NCBI GenBank assembly: GCA_902780935.1 | Contig: CACZHP010000005.1 | Span: 16,644 to 80,643, forward strand | Source of the DNA: an uncultured Bacteroidia bacterium | GTDB taxonomy: Bacteria; Bacteroidota; Bacteroidia; Bacteroidales; UBA932 | Direction: 5' to 3' | DNA: 64,000 nt | In this document: one piece after another, positions 53,366-62,028 of the stretch | Numbering within the stretch: the stretch's first letter is position 1 | How the letters are laid out: each line of letters opens with the position of its first letter | Position numbers and translations under genes: made by a program | The notes under the pieces: generated by a model | What the model was told of the DNA's origin: nothing | What the model saw: the letters and a program-made list of their open reading frames with translations, nothing else | Database searches by the model: none

Positions 53366-55882
53366 TCAGCGAACTGTTTCTTCGTCAGAATTAATGAACG
53401 AAAAATCCCCATCCTCCGCCGAGACACGTATCGGCGCGTCCCTCCTCAAGGAGCCGTCAATGAATCCCGTGGCGAGCGGGTTGATGATGTGGTCGTTGAT
53501 CGCCCTCTTTACCGGGCGGGCCCCGTAGCGGGGGTCATATCCCTTCCCGGCCAGAAGATCCAGGGCCGCCTCGTCAAAGGACACCGCGGTACCCTCGGCA
53601 GAGAGCTTGTGGGACAGGGACTCCAGCTGAAGGGCGCAGATTCTCCGCACAGCGTCCATGCCCAGGGGGGCGAAGGCCACGATGTCATCGATCCTGTTGA
53701 TGAACTCCGGGGCGAGGCGGGACCGCAGCTCCTCCTCACGGATATTGGATGTCATGATGACGATCGTGTTGCGGAAGTTGACGGTCCGTCCTTGCCCGTC
53801 AGTCATCCGGCCGTCGTCAAGGACCTGGAGAAGTGTCTCGAACACCTTGGGATGCGCCTTCTCGATCTCATCCAGAAGGACCACCGAGTAGGGCCTGCGA
53901 CGTACGGCCTCGGTCAACTGTCCGCCCTGGTCGTAACCCACATAGCCGGGAGGGGCACCGAAGAGGCGTGACACCGAGTGTTCCTGCTGGTACTCGCTCA
54001 TGTCGATCCGCACGAGCATGTCACGGCTGTTGAAGAGGTAGTCCGCCAACGTCTTGGCCAGCTCCGTCTTCCCGACACCCGTCGGGCCCATGAAGAGGAA
54101 CGACCCGACCGGCCGGCCGGCGTCCCCAAGCCCCACCTTGTTGCGCCTGATCACCTTCGACACGGCGGCGACAGCCTCCTCCTGGCCGATCACCGAGCGG
54201 GAAAGGGTATTCTCGAGGCCGGCGAGTTTCTCGGACTCGTCCTCCCTCAGGCGGCTCACAGGGATGCCGGTCCAGGCCGTCACCACCCCCCGGATATCGT
54301 CGTCGTCAAGGCTGTCCTTCAGGAGGGTCGGCTCGGCTCCCTCTGTCGCGGAGGCGATCTCATCCCGGAGAGCTGACATCCTGTCCCTCAGCGAGACCGC
54401 CTCCTCGTAACGGCCAGCCTCCTCGGCCTCCCGGCTCCTAGATCTCAGTCCCTCAATCTCATCACGCAGACGCTGGAGCGACTCCATCCGCTCGCGCTCG
54501 TTACTCCAGCGGGCATTCAGGGCGTTCTCCCTCTCCCGCAGGTTGTCGATCTCCCTATCCAGTTCCGAGAGGTCATGGTCCATCTCATCCTGGCGCAGGG
54601 ACTCCCGCTCCATCTCCCTGGAGCGGATCTGCCTCGACAGCTCGTCCAGCTCCACCGGCACCGAGGAACGCTCCATCCTCATCCTTGAGGCGGCCTCGTC
54701 AAGAAGGTCGATCGCCTTGTCGGGGAGATACCTTCCCGAGACATACCGGGAAGACAGCCGGACGGCGGAGACGATAGCCTCGTCCAGGATCCGTATGCGG
54801 TGGAACGACTCGAACCGGCCCTTGATCCCCCGCATGATCGTTATCGCCGTCTCCTCGTCAGGCTCGTCGACGACAACCTTCTGGAACCGCCTCTCGAACG
54901 CCTTGTCGCTCTCGATGTACTTGGTGTACTCCTCGTCGGTCGTCGCCCCGATCACACGGATCTCCGAACGGGAAAGCTCGGGCTTGAGAATATTCGCCGC
55001 GTCCATCGACCCCCCGCCGCGACCGGTGCCGATAAGAAGGTGCATCTCGTCGATGAAGAGGACGATGTCCGGATCCTCCCTCACATCCCTCATGACCTTC
55101 TTCAGCCTGTCCTCGAACTCTCCCTGCATCCCGGCTCCTGCCATCAGCGAGGGCACGTCCAGGGCGTAAAGCTTGGTTCCCCGGAGATCCTGCGGCACGT
55201 CCCCGCGGACCAGCCTCTGGGCCAGGCCCTCCACTATGGCCGTCTTGCCGGTTCCGGGAGGGCCGACGAGCACGGGGTTGTTCTTGGTCTTCCTCGAGAG
55301 GATCTGCAGCACCCGGCGGGTCTCGTCATCACGTCCTATAACAGGCTCAAGGTTTCCCTCGCTGGCCAGGAGCGTGAGATTCCGGGCGTACTTCTTCAGG
55401 TGGCGGGGCACGCGGCCCTCACCATCAGCGGCTTCCTGCCTGGAGATGTTTCCCTCGCGGAACAGGCGCACTGCCTCCGCCACCCCATCCTCGGTCACCC
55501 CCACGCGGCGCATCAGCTCGCGGGCCTCTCCGGGAACCACGGCCATCGCCCAGAAGACATGCTCGAGAGCGACGTTGGAGCTGCCGCTGCCGACGGCAAG
55601 GGAGAGGGCCTTCCCGAAAACAGTCTCAAGGTCACGGGAGAGAGGCACGGACCTCGGTTCCTCGTATCCCGGAAGCGGCAGGGAGGAGTTGATGTAATCC
55701 CTGAATGCCCTTGGGTTGATCTCCATCCTCTGAAGGAGGAAGGACACCATGTCCGCACCCTCGTCGAGGATGGCGGCGAGCATCACGGTAGGGGTTATTT
55801 CCGGATAGCGGCTCTCCTTGGCTATGGAGAAAGCGCGGGTCACCGCCCGGCGGGTATTCTCTGTGAATTTTGAATAGTCCAT
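53366..55882 (-). CDS. ClpB-like double AAA+ unfoldase
   Basis: The 838-residue Hsp100 protein has an N-terminal Clp_N domain (FTENTRRAVTRAFSIAKE), AAA-1 (VLVGPPGTGKTAIVEG; LFIDEMHLLIG), a coiled-coil middle domain (about 400-520, rich in Glu/Arg), AAA-2 (FLFMGPTGVGKTELAKT; LLDEIEKAHPKVF; FGAPPGYVGYDQGG pore loop) and a small D2 domain. I start it at MDYSKFTEN (55882) because the extra 11 codons upstream lie in the leader. No IGF/IGL-type ClpP-docking loop was noticed, so disaggregase action is more likely than ClpP feeding. It divides the conjugation enzymes from the protease/actin half of the operon. Confidence 0.9.
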   Translation of the reverse strand: MDYSKFTENTRRAVTRAFSIAKESRYPEITPTVMLAAILDEGADMVSFLLQRMEINPRAFRDYINSSLPLPGYEEPRSVPLSRDLETVFGKALSLAVGSGSSNVALEHVFWAMAVVPGEARELMRRVGVTEDGVAEAVRLFREGNISRQEAADGEGRVPRHLKKYARNLTLLASEGNLEPVIGRDDETRRVLQILSRKTKNNPVLVGPPGTGKTAIVEGLAQRLVRGDVPQDLRGTKLYALDVPSLMAGAGMQGEFEDRLKKVMRDVREDPDIVLFIDEMHLLIGTGRGGGSMDAANILKPELSRSEIRVIGATTDEEYTKYIESDKAFERRFQKVVVDEPDEETAITIMRGIKGRFESFHRIRILDEAIVSAVRLSSRYVSGRYLPDKAIDLLDEAASRMRMERSSVPVELDELSRQIRSREMERESLRQDEMDHDLSELDREIDNLRERENALNARWSNERERMESLQRLRDEIEGLRSRSREAEEAGRYEEAVSLRDRMSALRDEIASATEGAEPTLLKDSLDDDDIRGVVTAWTGIPVSRLREDESEKLAGLENTLSRSVIGQEEAVAAVSKVIRRNKVGLGDAGRPVGSFLFMGPTGVGKTELAKTLADYLFNSRDMLVRIDMSEYQQEHSVSRLFGAPPGYVGYDQGGQLTEAVRRRPYSVVLLDEIEKAHPKVFETLLQVLDDGRMTDGQGRTVNFRNTIVIMTSNIREEELRSRLAPEFINRIDDIVAFAPLGMDAVRRICALQLESLSHKLSAEGTAVSFDEAALDLLAGKGYDPRYGARPVKRAINDHIINPLATGFIDGSLRRDAPIRVSAEDGDFSFINSDEETVR

Positions 55883-55892
55883 ATTATCATTA

Positions 55893-56153
55893 TTAACTGC
55901 CGCACAGCGCCGCAAGGACGCTCACGGCCGCGTAGACGGCGATGTAAGCGAGGACCTTGACCAGGCCTTGGAAGAAGCCTCCCGACTCTCCGGAATTAGC
56001 CCCCGACCTTGGCGGAGGTGGGGTGGTGCGGGTATAGTACGGCCTTGAGGAGGTCTGCCTCGGTTGGGGTGACGGTCTTGGTGACGGTCTCGGCCGGCTC
56101 ATCTCGGGGACATCCTCGAACTCCCCGGTGCGCTCGTTATAGACGTAAGGCAT
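55893..56153 (-). CDS. Proline-rich tail-anchored membrane protein (86 aa)
   Basis: The N-terminus reads MPYVYNERTGEFEDVPE, then comes a Pro/Arg/Ser-rich linker and a C-terminal transmembrane helix (VLAYIAVYAAVSVLAALCG) ending CGS. The E1-like protein has a related sequence near residue 27 (LVFDPVTGDFRQV), so a short motif of pattern hV[YF][ND]xxTG[ED]FxxV is shared. The gene overlaps the E1 stop by one base (TAATG). A recruitment or anchor role for the complex is my inference; no family is known to me. Confidence 0.6.
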   Translation of the reverse strand: MPYVYNERTGEFEDVPEMSRPRPSPRPSPQPRQTSSRPYYTRTTPPPPRSGANSGESGGFFQGLVKVLAYIAVYAAVSVLAALCGS

Positions 56154-57613
56154 TATCCGAGATCGATATTGATGTCCTCAAGACCGGTGACAGAAGGCTC
56201 ACCTTCTCCCCCGATATTCACCTCTCCGCAGACAGGGCACTCCATGTCCCTCTCGATCCTCGCCCCGTACCAGCGGAGGATGGTGGGCATGCCCCCGGCC
56301 TCTGGCATGGGCTTCCAGTTGGAGAACCTCTTCTCGCGGCGGTTAGCCCAGATGTAATAGTCATAGACCAGCTCCTTCTCAAGGCAGGATATCCCCGACT
56401 CCCGGCCCCTTGAGAGCTCGAGGAGCGAGAGCTTGACCATCATGTCGCAGATGGGGGCAATGTCCGATGACAGTCCCACCTGCACCATGGCGTCTGCGTC
56501 CTCGGGCGAGACGTAGGCGGCTATCCGACCGTCCCTGCGGGCAGAAGCCTCATCTGTGATCTCCTCCTGTTGGAGATTTCCACCACCGACAAGACAGCAG
56601 TAGCATGGGCCTCCAGGACGCTGGATGAGGACATCACCACCCTCAGCCCTGGTAAACGCCCTACCGTAGATACCAACCTTCCCGGCATAAGCTATGGCGG
56701 CGGAAAGATTGTAACGACTGGAGTTGTTGTCCGTGGCACAGATCACCAGGTCGGCCTTGGCCACCTCGTCACTGAGGATATGGACATCCTCGTTGATATT
56801 CACTGGGAACTTGTCTACCCGTGCGTAAGGGTTCTTGCCGAGAATGGCCTCCTCGATGACATTCGTCTTAAGGCGTCCGAGGTCACGGACCGAGGCGATG
56901 TGGCGGGAAAGGTTGTGGATCTCGACACGGTCGAAATCCATCAGGGCGAAGCTCCCCACACCGGCCTGCGCCAGCTCGACGGCTATCCTGGAGCCGAAAC
57001 TGCCGAGTCCGACTATCATGACCCGCTTGTCCTTAAGGACCCCGACCTCAAGTATCCCCTTGGATCTGGAGAAGAGGTTCTCCTCCGAGGGGATAAGATA
57101 GAGGTCGGCCTCGCACCAGATGTTCCTCTTCTCCTCCTTCGAGAGCGCCGAGACGAAGGCTCTGGGCTTCTCTCCAGAATGGAGTACGCAGACGCCCTTC
57201 CAATCATCCCCGAAGGGTATCTTTGGCAGCCTGTCTTCTAAGCTCATGTAGCAGCCGATCTCATCGTCGGTCACCAGACGGCTGGCGGAGTCAGGGTTTA
57301 CGTGGAAGACACCCTTCTCGATCTCGGCGGCCGGGAGGCGTATCCTCCTCTTCCGCTGAAGCTGCCCCACCGCACCGTTGAGATCGTCCTCCCTTATGAC
57401 GACTATCGCCTTGGGGTTCTCCTCACCGGCGGCGAAGCCCTTGTCGGTCATCTCGGTCACCACGTCGCCGTCACCGTGGCTAGCGCCCCTCTCCACCTGC
57501 CGGAAATCTCCTGTAACCGGGTCGAAGACAAGATCCTTCATAGTGCTGCCCTGATTGAGTCCCTGCTCGCGGACATCACGGGCCAATTCGTTAAGTTGCT
57601 GTTCGTTGCTCAT
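56153..57613 (-). CDS. ThiF/E1-like adenylating enzyme
   Basis: The 486-residue protein has an N-terminal part of about 190 residues with the motif LVFDPVTGDFRQV (28-40) and a mixed domain, then an E1 Rossmann fold: MIVGLGSFGSRIAVELAQAG (GxGxxG at 202-207), LMDFDRVEIHNLSRH (Asp and Arg of the active site) and VICATDNNSSRYNLSAA. Cys pairs in GPCYCCLVGGG and ECPVCGEVN give a zinc site. Such enzymes adenylate the C-terminus of a ubiquitin-like protein and pass it to an E2. A separate E2 gene follows the same orientation 13 bases upstream. The thioester Cys is not certain. Confidence 0.87.
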   Translation of the reverse strand: MSNEQQLNELARDVREQGLNQGSTMKDLVFDPVTGDFRQVERGASHGDGDVVTEMTDKGFAAGEENPKAIVVIREDDLNGAVGQLQRKRRIRLPAAEIEKGVFHVNPDSASRLVTDDEIGCYMSLEDRLPKIPFGDDWKGVCVLHSGEKPRAFVSALSKEEKRNIWCEADLYLIPSEENLFSRSKGILEVGVLKDKRVMIVGLGSFGSRIAVELAQAGVGSFALMDFDRVEIHNLSRHIASVRDLGRLKTNVIEEAILGKNPYARVDKFPVNINEDVHILSDEVAKADLVICATDNNSSRYNLSAAIAYAGKVGIYGRAFTRAEGGDVLIQRPGGPCYCCLVGGGNLQQEEITDEASARRDGRIAAYVSPEDADAMVQVGLSSDIAPICDMMVKLSLLELSRGRESGISCLEKELVYDYYIWANRREKRFSNWKPMPEAGGMPTILRWYGARIERDMECPVCGEVNIGGEGEPSVTGLEDINIDLG

Positions 57614-57626
57614 TGTACTATATGTG

Positions 57627-58061
57627 TTAGATTTGATGTGTCAGGTAATAGTCTATCGGGTTGCCGGTACGCAGGTGAGCCTCGTACATCTCAAGCCAGA
57701 GCCTGCACTTCACGTACACCTTGTAAAGGGAAACGGCCGGAGTCCACGACTGTGGGCCGTAGTGGCAGATCCGTGTCCATCCGCGCTCCGATCCCAGGGT
57801 ATGCATCGAGCAACTCGCCGAGGCGAGGCTGTTCCCATCCCGGTCTTTCAGCATCCGGGTGACGAAGACAGCCGGGGGCATGAAAGGAAAGCCGGTGAGG
57901 CTTATATGAAGAGTATAGACATTCCCGCTGTTGGTCTTTGCCCCTATGCGCAGGTAACGCTCGCCCGTGGCCCCGTCCTCCATGTTGAAGAACCTGAAGG
58001 CGTTTGTCGGGAACTTGCCGCTGAGCAGTTTGAGCTCAGCCTGGTATCTCGCTTTTTCCAT
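57627..58061 (-). CDS. E2-like conjugating enzyme (UBC fold)
   Basis: I place the start at MEKARYQAEL (58061), eight bases downstream of the JAB stop, giving 144 residues. The UBC pattern is clear: a beta sheet (YTLHISLTGFPFMPPAVFV), then the active-site strand GWTRICHYGPQSWTPA with the conjugating Cys at about 99, and the two C-terminal helices (LYKVYVKCRLWLEMYEAHL) ending NPIDYYL. This mirrors eukaryotic E2 (G.IC....W.P...L..V). An HPN motif is not present as such. It lies between E1 and JAB genes. Confidence 0.82.
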   Translation of the reverse strand: MEKARYQAELKLLSGKFPTNAFRFFNMEDGATGERYLRIGAKTNSGNVYTLHISLTGFPFMPPAVFVTRMLKDRDGNSLASASCSMHTLGSERGWTRICHYGPQSWTPAVSLYKVYVKCRLWLEMYEAHLRTGNPIDYYLTHQI

Positions 58062-58068
58062 AATAATG

Positions 58069-59064
58069 TTACAGGTTTTTGTAAAATGTCTTGAATGATG
58101 AAAGTATATCTTCGGAGCCATTATCCCAGATCGCATCAGCATAATCCGGGGTTGTGGTCAAGTCCTTGTATATACTGATGAAGGATGGACACTTCTCCGG
58201 GAAACCCACCGGGAAGGTTATCACCTCACGCTTGTCCTTCGAGTGTATGATGTCAATCCTGACCTCGCCTCGCTCGTTCAGCGACGGCCGCACCACATTG
58301 TCTGGGTTCCGCTCTTTGAGGAACGCCAGTATCCCGTTAAGTATCTGGCCGCTTCCCTCACGCAGCATCCAGTAGCCCGGAGCGTAGGCCGGCCTCAAGC
58401 TCCCGTCCCGGTCTCCGCCAAGTGACGCCGCGGAGGTCTCCGGATGGATCAGTATACCCGCCAGATCCCTGTCTATGACCGGACGCACCGGGCTGTCCGT
58501 ACGGATCACCTCCCAGGGTGTCTGGTCACACCCGATCCCGTCGCAGAGGAACGCCTTTACCTTGGCGGATGAGGCGTCACAGTTGCCTATGCACAGGATG
58601 AACTCCCCGAGATCCTTCTCCCTGATGGTGGAGTTCATGGTGCGCGCGTCATGGACGCTCGGCCAGGCGAGGCCCAACTGGTGATGGGAGTGCCACTCGC
58701 CGATGTGGTGCAGCCCGTAGCGCCTTTTGAGCTCACGGCCGACGGTTACCAGGTAATCGACATCCTGGTTGAAGAACGTCTTCTGGTGGTTCGCCTTGGG
58801 TCCGGGGCCGATGGCGTAAAGGACGACAGGGATGCCGCTATCCGTCCAATGTCCGAATAGCTGCCCGCCGGTCTCTATGTCGGGACGGTCCAGGATACAA
58901 CGGGAGAGGTAGTCAAGTTCGGAACGGTAGATGACCACCTGGGTTGTGCCAGTCCTCAACTCCAACGGCTTCGCTGAAAGGCTCTTCCTTGTCTCTTGAA
59001 TATGTGCGAGCCTCGACTTGCGGGCCGCAGCCAGACGTCTCTGTCTCTTGATGCATTTTTTCAT
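58069..59064 (-). CDS. JAB/JAMM isopeptidase with an extra C-terminal domain
   Basis: The 331-residue protein has a JAMM domain at about 40-190: IETGGQLFG (Glu 64) and GEWHSHHQLGLAWPSVHD (HxH at 125/127, Ser 136, Asp 139), the form seen in bacterial E1-E2-JAB operons. It should remove a ubiquitin-like protein from targets or mature it. Residues 230-331 form a second domain (EVRIDIIHSKDKREVITFPV, then GFPEKCPSFISIYKD) whose sheet-loop pattern resembles an E2/UEV fold without a catalytic Cys in place; this is tentative. Confidence 0.87.
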   Translation of the reverse strand: MKKCIKRQRRLAAARKSRLAHIQETRKSLSAKPLELRTGTTQVVIYRSELDYLSRCILDRPDIETGGQLFGHWTDSGIPVVLYAIGPGPKANHQKTFFNQDVDYLVTVGRELKRRYGLHHIGEWHSHHQLGLAWPSVHDARTMNSTIREKDLGEFILCIGNCDASSAKVKAFLCDGIGCDQTPWEVIRTDSPVRPVIDRDLAGILIHPETSAASLGGDRDGSLRPAYAPGYWMLREGSGQILNGILAFLKERNPDNVVRPSLNERGEVRIDIIHSKDKREVITFPVGFPEKCPSFISIYKDLTTTPDYADAIWDNGSEDILSSFKTFYKNL

Positions 59065-59113
59065 CTTCGCGTTTCTTTACTTATTTTATGTCGTAAAACG
59101 GGAATTGTAACCA

Positions 59114-59779
59114 CTATTTCTTGTTAACTATCCGTCCGGTCCTGGTGGGCGGCATGTCCTCAAGACGCGAAACTACTGCGCTGTCGCGAACTGAAGGTTC
59201 GCTTTCGCGGATCGCCCACTTGATCACAGTCCGGGGAAGCCCGGTATCATCCAGGGGTATCCCGTCAATTCGCCTTGGCGGTTTCATGAACCAGTAATCA
59301 GGCCGGTGCCTTATCCTGACACATTCCCCAGGGCCTATCACAATCTTCTCATCAGGCTTCCTGTAATATTTAGGGTGAGTGTGGTCATTGGCGTACTCTA
59401 TTGGATAGATGAGGAAAGTCTTGTCCGTGTTGTTGGCAAGATACCTGCGGAATGGCCTGATGTCCTTCCCGTACAGCGGGAAGACATCCTTGAGGGGTGT
59501 CACGAGATCAGGTGTCCCGTAGACCTTATACTCCGAGAGCCGGTGAATAGCCAGACCATCCGGATCATACAGCTCAACGACCGTGACTCTGGATGCCGAC
59601 ACGGCGACGACCAGGAATGCGAGACCGTCGGCAAGAAGGCCGGCGAGAAGACACAAGGGACGGGTTTGGAAGGCGGATACCGCCTCTCCCCGGCCTCTAT
59701 GGTATCTGCCTATAATAAGGCTCGCCTCGAACGCGGCGAAAAGAAGGATGATAAGGTATAGTGAACGAGAGATGATCAT
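59114..59779 (-). CDS. Membrane protein, first gene of the conjugation gene set
   Basis: The 221-residue protein has two N-terminal helices (LYLIILLFAAFEASLIIG and CLLAGLLADGLAFLVVAVSA) and a soluble C-terminal domain (about 75-221: LYDPDGLAIHRLSEYKVYG; GPGECVRIRHRPDYWF), possibly facing the periplasm. No family was recognised. It is 49 bases before the JAB start. Hairpins at 59780-59803 and 59821-59839 lie just upstream and may regulate the operon. Confidence 0.55.
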   Translation of the reverse strand: MIISRSLYLIILLFAAFEASLIIGRYHRGRGEAVSAFQTRPLCLLAGLLADGLAFLVVAVSASRVTVVELYDPDGLAIHRLSEYKVYGTPDLVTPLKDVFPLYGKDIRPFRRYLANNTDKTFLIYPIEYANDHTHPKYYRKPDEKIVIGPGECVRIRHRPDYWFMKPPRRIDGIPLDDTGLPRTVIKWAIRESEPSVRDSAVVSRLEDMPPTRTGRIVNKK

Positions 59780-59820
59780 AGTGGCGTGTGATTAAAAGCG
59801 CCACGAAAATACACCGCTAC

Positions 59821-59839
59821 GGCGAACTGGTTGTTCGCC
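59821..59839. promoter_or_regulatory. Hairpin upstream of the conjugation gene set
   Basis: GGCGAAC (59821-59827) pairs with GTTCGCC (59833-59839), loop TGGTT. A second imperfect hairpin (GTGGCG...CGCCAC) lies at 59780-59803 next to the start of the first gene. Neither has a T run. No consensus promoter was found for this strand. Confidence 0.4.
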
Positions 59840-59931
59840 TAACGCCATGTTATCCTCATACGGGGATTCATAGCTTGTTTCCTCAGGTTAAGAGATGCCT
59901 TTAATTCTTTTCGTATTTCGTTGAAGCTTCG

Positions 59932-59976
59932 TATCTTTGTATTGGTAGTTTTTCTTTGACATTTTGTTTATCTTTG
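59932..59976 (+). promoter_or_regulatory. Candidate CRISPR leader promoter boxes
   Basis: TATCTTTG occurs at 59932-59939 and again at 59969-59976; both match TAnnTTTG and point toward the array, which starts about 100 bases later. No -33 element is at ideal spacing. The AT-rich stretch 59880-60073 is the expected leader because the degenerate repeat is at the opposite end. Confidence 0.45.
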
Positions 59977-60073
59977 CATAGAGTATAGGTACATTATTTC
60001 CATGAGATTGATGCTTTTTTCGTCATTTTTTACTTTTAATAGCCTAAGAATCAATCAAATGAATAAAGTTGCC

Positions 60074-60760
60074 CTCAAAGACCATCTTCCTCTAAAACAA
60101 GGATTAAGACCGCAAGCTCTTTTCCTATCATAATACACTTCGAATTCTCAAAGACCATCTTCCTCTAAAACAAGGATTAAGACAGCTTCTCGATGTCTTC
60201 CGCCGTGGCTTCGTCGCGGGCTCAAAGACCATCTTCCTCTAAAACAAGGATTAAGACGAAATCTTATCTATAAGTTTGCAACTTTCACCGAACTCAAAGA
60301 CCATCTTCCTCTAAAACAAGGATTAAGACCCGCCAAAGGGTGTCCTCATAAAGAGAGACGCTGAAAACTCAAAGACCATCTTCCTCTAAAACAAGGATTA
60401 AGACATATCAGTGTGCCTCAAATAAAATCGTGTCACCACTCAAAGACCATCTTCCTCTAAAACAAGGATTAAGACTGTTAACCGTGAACCACATAACTAA
60501 ATGAACAACTCTCAAAGACCATCTTCCTCTAAAACAAGGATTAAGACCAATTATCTGCTAAATCTGCAATATAACAATCATCTCAAAGACCATCTTCCTC
60601 TAAAACAAGGATTAAGACGACGATCCTTATATAGATCGAGAGATTACTCGGCTCAAAGACCATCTTCCTCTAAAACAAGGATTAAGACGCCGTTCTCGTT
60701 GACGGTAGGCCAATAGCCGATGCCTCAAAGACCATCTTCCTCTAAAACAAGGATCAAATC
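60074..60760 (+). CRISPR. CRISPR array, ten 37-bp repeats and nine spacers
   Basis: Repeats begin at 60074, 60147, 60221, 60293, 60368, 60439, 60511, 60582, 60652 and 60724. The unit starts CTCAAAGACCATCTTCC and ends GGATTAAGAC. Spacers are 33-38 bases and all differ. Repeat 10 is altered at its 3' end (GGATCAAATC), marking the old end, so the leader is on the left and transcription runs rightward. The repeat end would give an 8-base crRNA handle, ATTAAGAC, typical of type III and type I-B systems. The array is followed by a WYL regulator, cas6 and cas10. Confidence 0.98.
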
Positions 60761-60800
60761 TTTATATATTTCGCCGCGAAACGAATGTTCGCAATCCGAT

Positions 60801-60832
60801 GTTGCTAAAACAGTTAATATTGTTTATATTTG
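60801..60832 (+). promoter_or_regulatory. Promoter of the CRISPR-linked WYL regulator
   Basis: TTG at 60802-60804 and TATATTTG at 60825-60832 are 20 bases apart, 23 bases before the chosen start codon. Confidence 0.75.
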
Positions 60833-60855
60833 ATGAGAGCAACTCAAATAACCAC

Positions 60856-61971
60856 ATGCCACAGAATAAAAACGCACTGGTACGTTACAAGATTCTTGAT
60901 GAACTACTTTCAAATCCATCAAGAAGGTACACACGCAAGGACCTTTACAACATTGTACTCCAACGATTGAAAAGCATTGACGATGAAGCGACCCTGACAA
61001 AACGCACAATAGAGAAGGATCTTTACGATCTTCAAGACCGCCCTTTCGAAATGGAAATAATCGAGGAAGGAGGATATGGTGAAAAGTTCGTGCGCTACGC
61101 AGACCAATCCCAGTCTCTCTTCTCAAAACCACTTTCTGACGACGAGAAAGTCCTTCTGCGTGAAGTCCTAAACACCTTAGGGCAATTCGATGGATTGGAC
61201 TCATTCGACTGGCTTCAAGCCCTTCAAGAGAGACTTAACGATCCCGACTCTCTTCTTGGATTTCCCCAAGGCTATCCATCCGAACATGGGAAAATCATTT
61301 CCTTCAGCAAGAATCCTTACCTCAATAATTTGTCCGAAGAAGGGCCGAGGCCCATCGCCAACGCCCTATCAAGCCTTTTTTCCGCAATATCCAGTCAGAC
61401 AACCGTCACTGTTGATTACAAGAAATTCAACGAGGATGAGATAAAGACATTCGTTGTATTCCCCTATCTTCTTAAGCAATACAATGACAGATGGTATTTG
61501 ATCTGCGCCCTTTTCAATGCCGATCCCAATTTCATAATGAACCTTCCTCTGGACAGGATGCTAAGAGTCGAGATGGTCCCTCAGATTCCTTTCCAGCCAT
61601 GTGCCGTTGACCTCGAGGACAGGTTCTCACGAATCGTTGGGGTCACCTATCGCTATGACCGCGAGGAGATTCCTATAGTATTCGCCGTCTCAAATGATAA
61701 AGCCCCGTACATCAAGACAAAACCAATCCACGAGACACAACGAGAGTTCATCGAAACCGAGCAAAAAGAATGGAAACAACGGTACCCGATGCTAGACAAT
61801 TACCGGTTCTTCGAGATCGAATGCATTCCCAACAACGAGTTAATGAGCCTCTTCTTCTCCTTTGACAAAGATATCATAGTGATCAGCCCGAAGGAAATTC
61901 GGGATGAAATCACAGAGGAGCTTGACAAGCAGTTCAGCACTTATAAAAGAGTTTTTTTAAACGATGTATAA
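60856..61971 (+). CDS. WYL-domain transcriptional regulator of the CRISPR locus
   Basis: The 371-residue protein is started at MPQNKNALVRYKILD (60856) because the paralogue at 11122 starts MPANKNAIVRYRILD; the 19 codons before it overlap the promoter. It has a winged helix (YTRKDLYNIVLQRLKSI, TKRTIEKDLYDLQ) and a WYL domain (TVTVDYKKFNEDEIKTFVVF, LLKQYNDRWYLICALF, PLDRML). WYL proteins act in CRISPR control and as ligand sensors. Its position between array and cas6 suggests it controls the type III genes. Confidence 0.9.
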   Translation: MPQNKNALVRYKILDELLSNPSRRYTRKDLYNIVLQRLKSIDDEATLTKRTIEKDLYDLQDRPFEMEIIEEGGYGEKFVRYADQSQSLFSKPLSDDEKVLLREVLNTLGQFDGLDSFDWLQALQERLNDPDSLLGFPQGYPSEHGKIISFSKNPYLNNLSEEGPRPIANALSSLFSAISSQTTVTVDYKKFNEDEIKTFVVFPYLLKQYNDRWYLICALFNADPNFIMNLPLDRMLRVEMVPQIPFQPCAVDLEDRFSRIVGVTYRYDREEIPIVFAVSNDKAPYIKTKPIHETQREFIETEQKEWKQRYPMLDNYRFFEIECIPNNELMSLFFSFDKDIIVISPKEIRDEITEELDKQFSTYKRVFLNDV

Positions 61972-62028
61972 GAACTTGAACACTTCTTTTTTAATTATTC
62001 ATATTTGTCGTATCACTTATAATAAGAA

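Noticed and set aside
54800-55873. A 357-codon open frame on the plus strand opposite the ClpB-like gene
   Set aside because: Antisense shadow of a conserved AAA+ gene with rare stops; no start site or homology.
47760-59779. Assigning the E1-E2-JAB genes to type II CBASS or to the PRTRC plasmid system
   Set aside because: There is no CD-NTase or effector, and E1 and E2 are separate proteins, unlike Cap2. PRTRC marker proteins (ParB-like, PRTRC A-F) are not seen.
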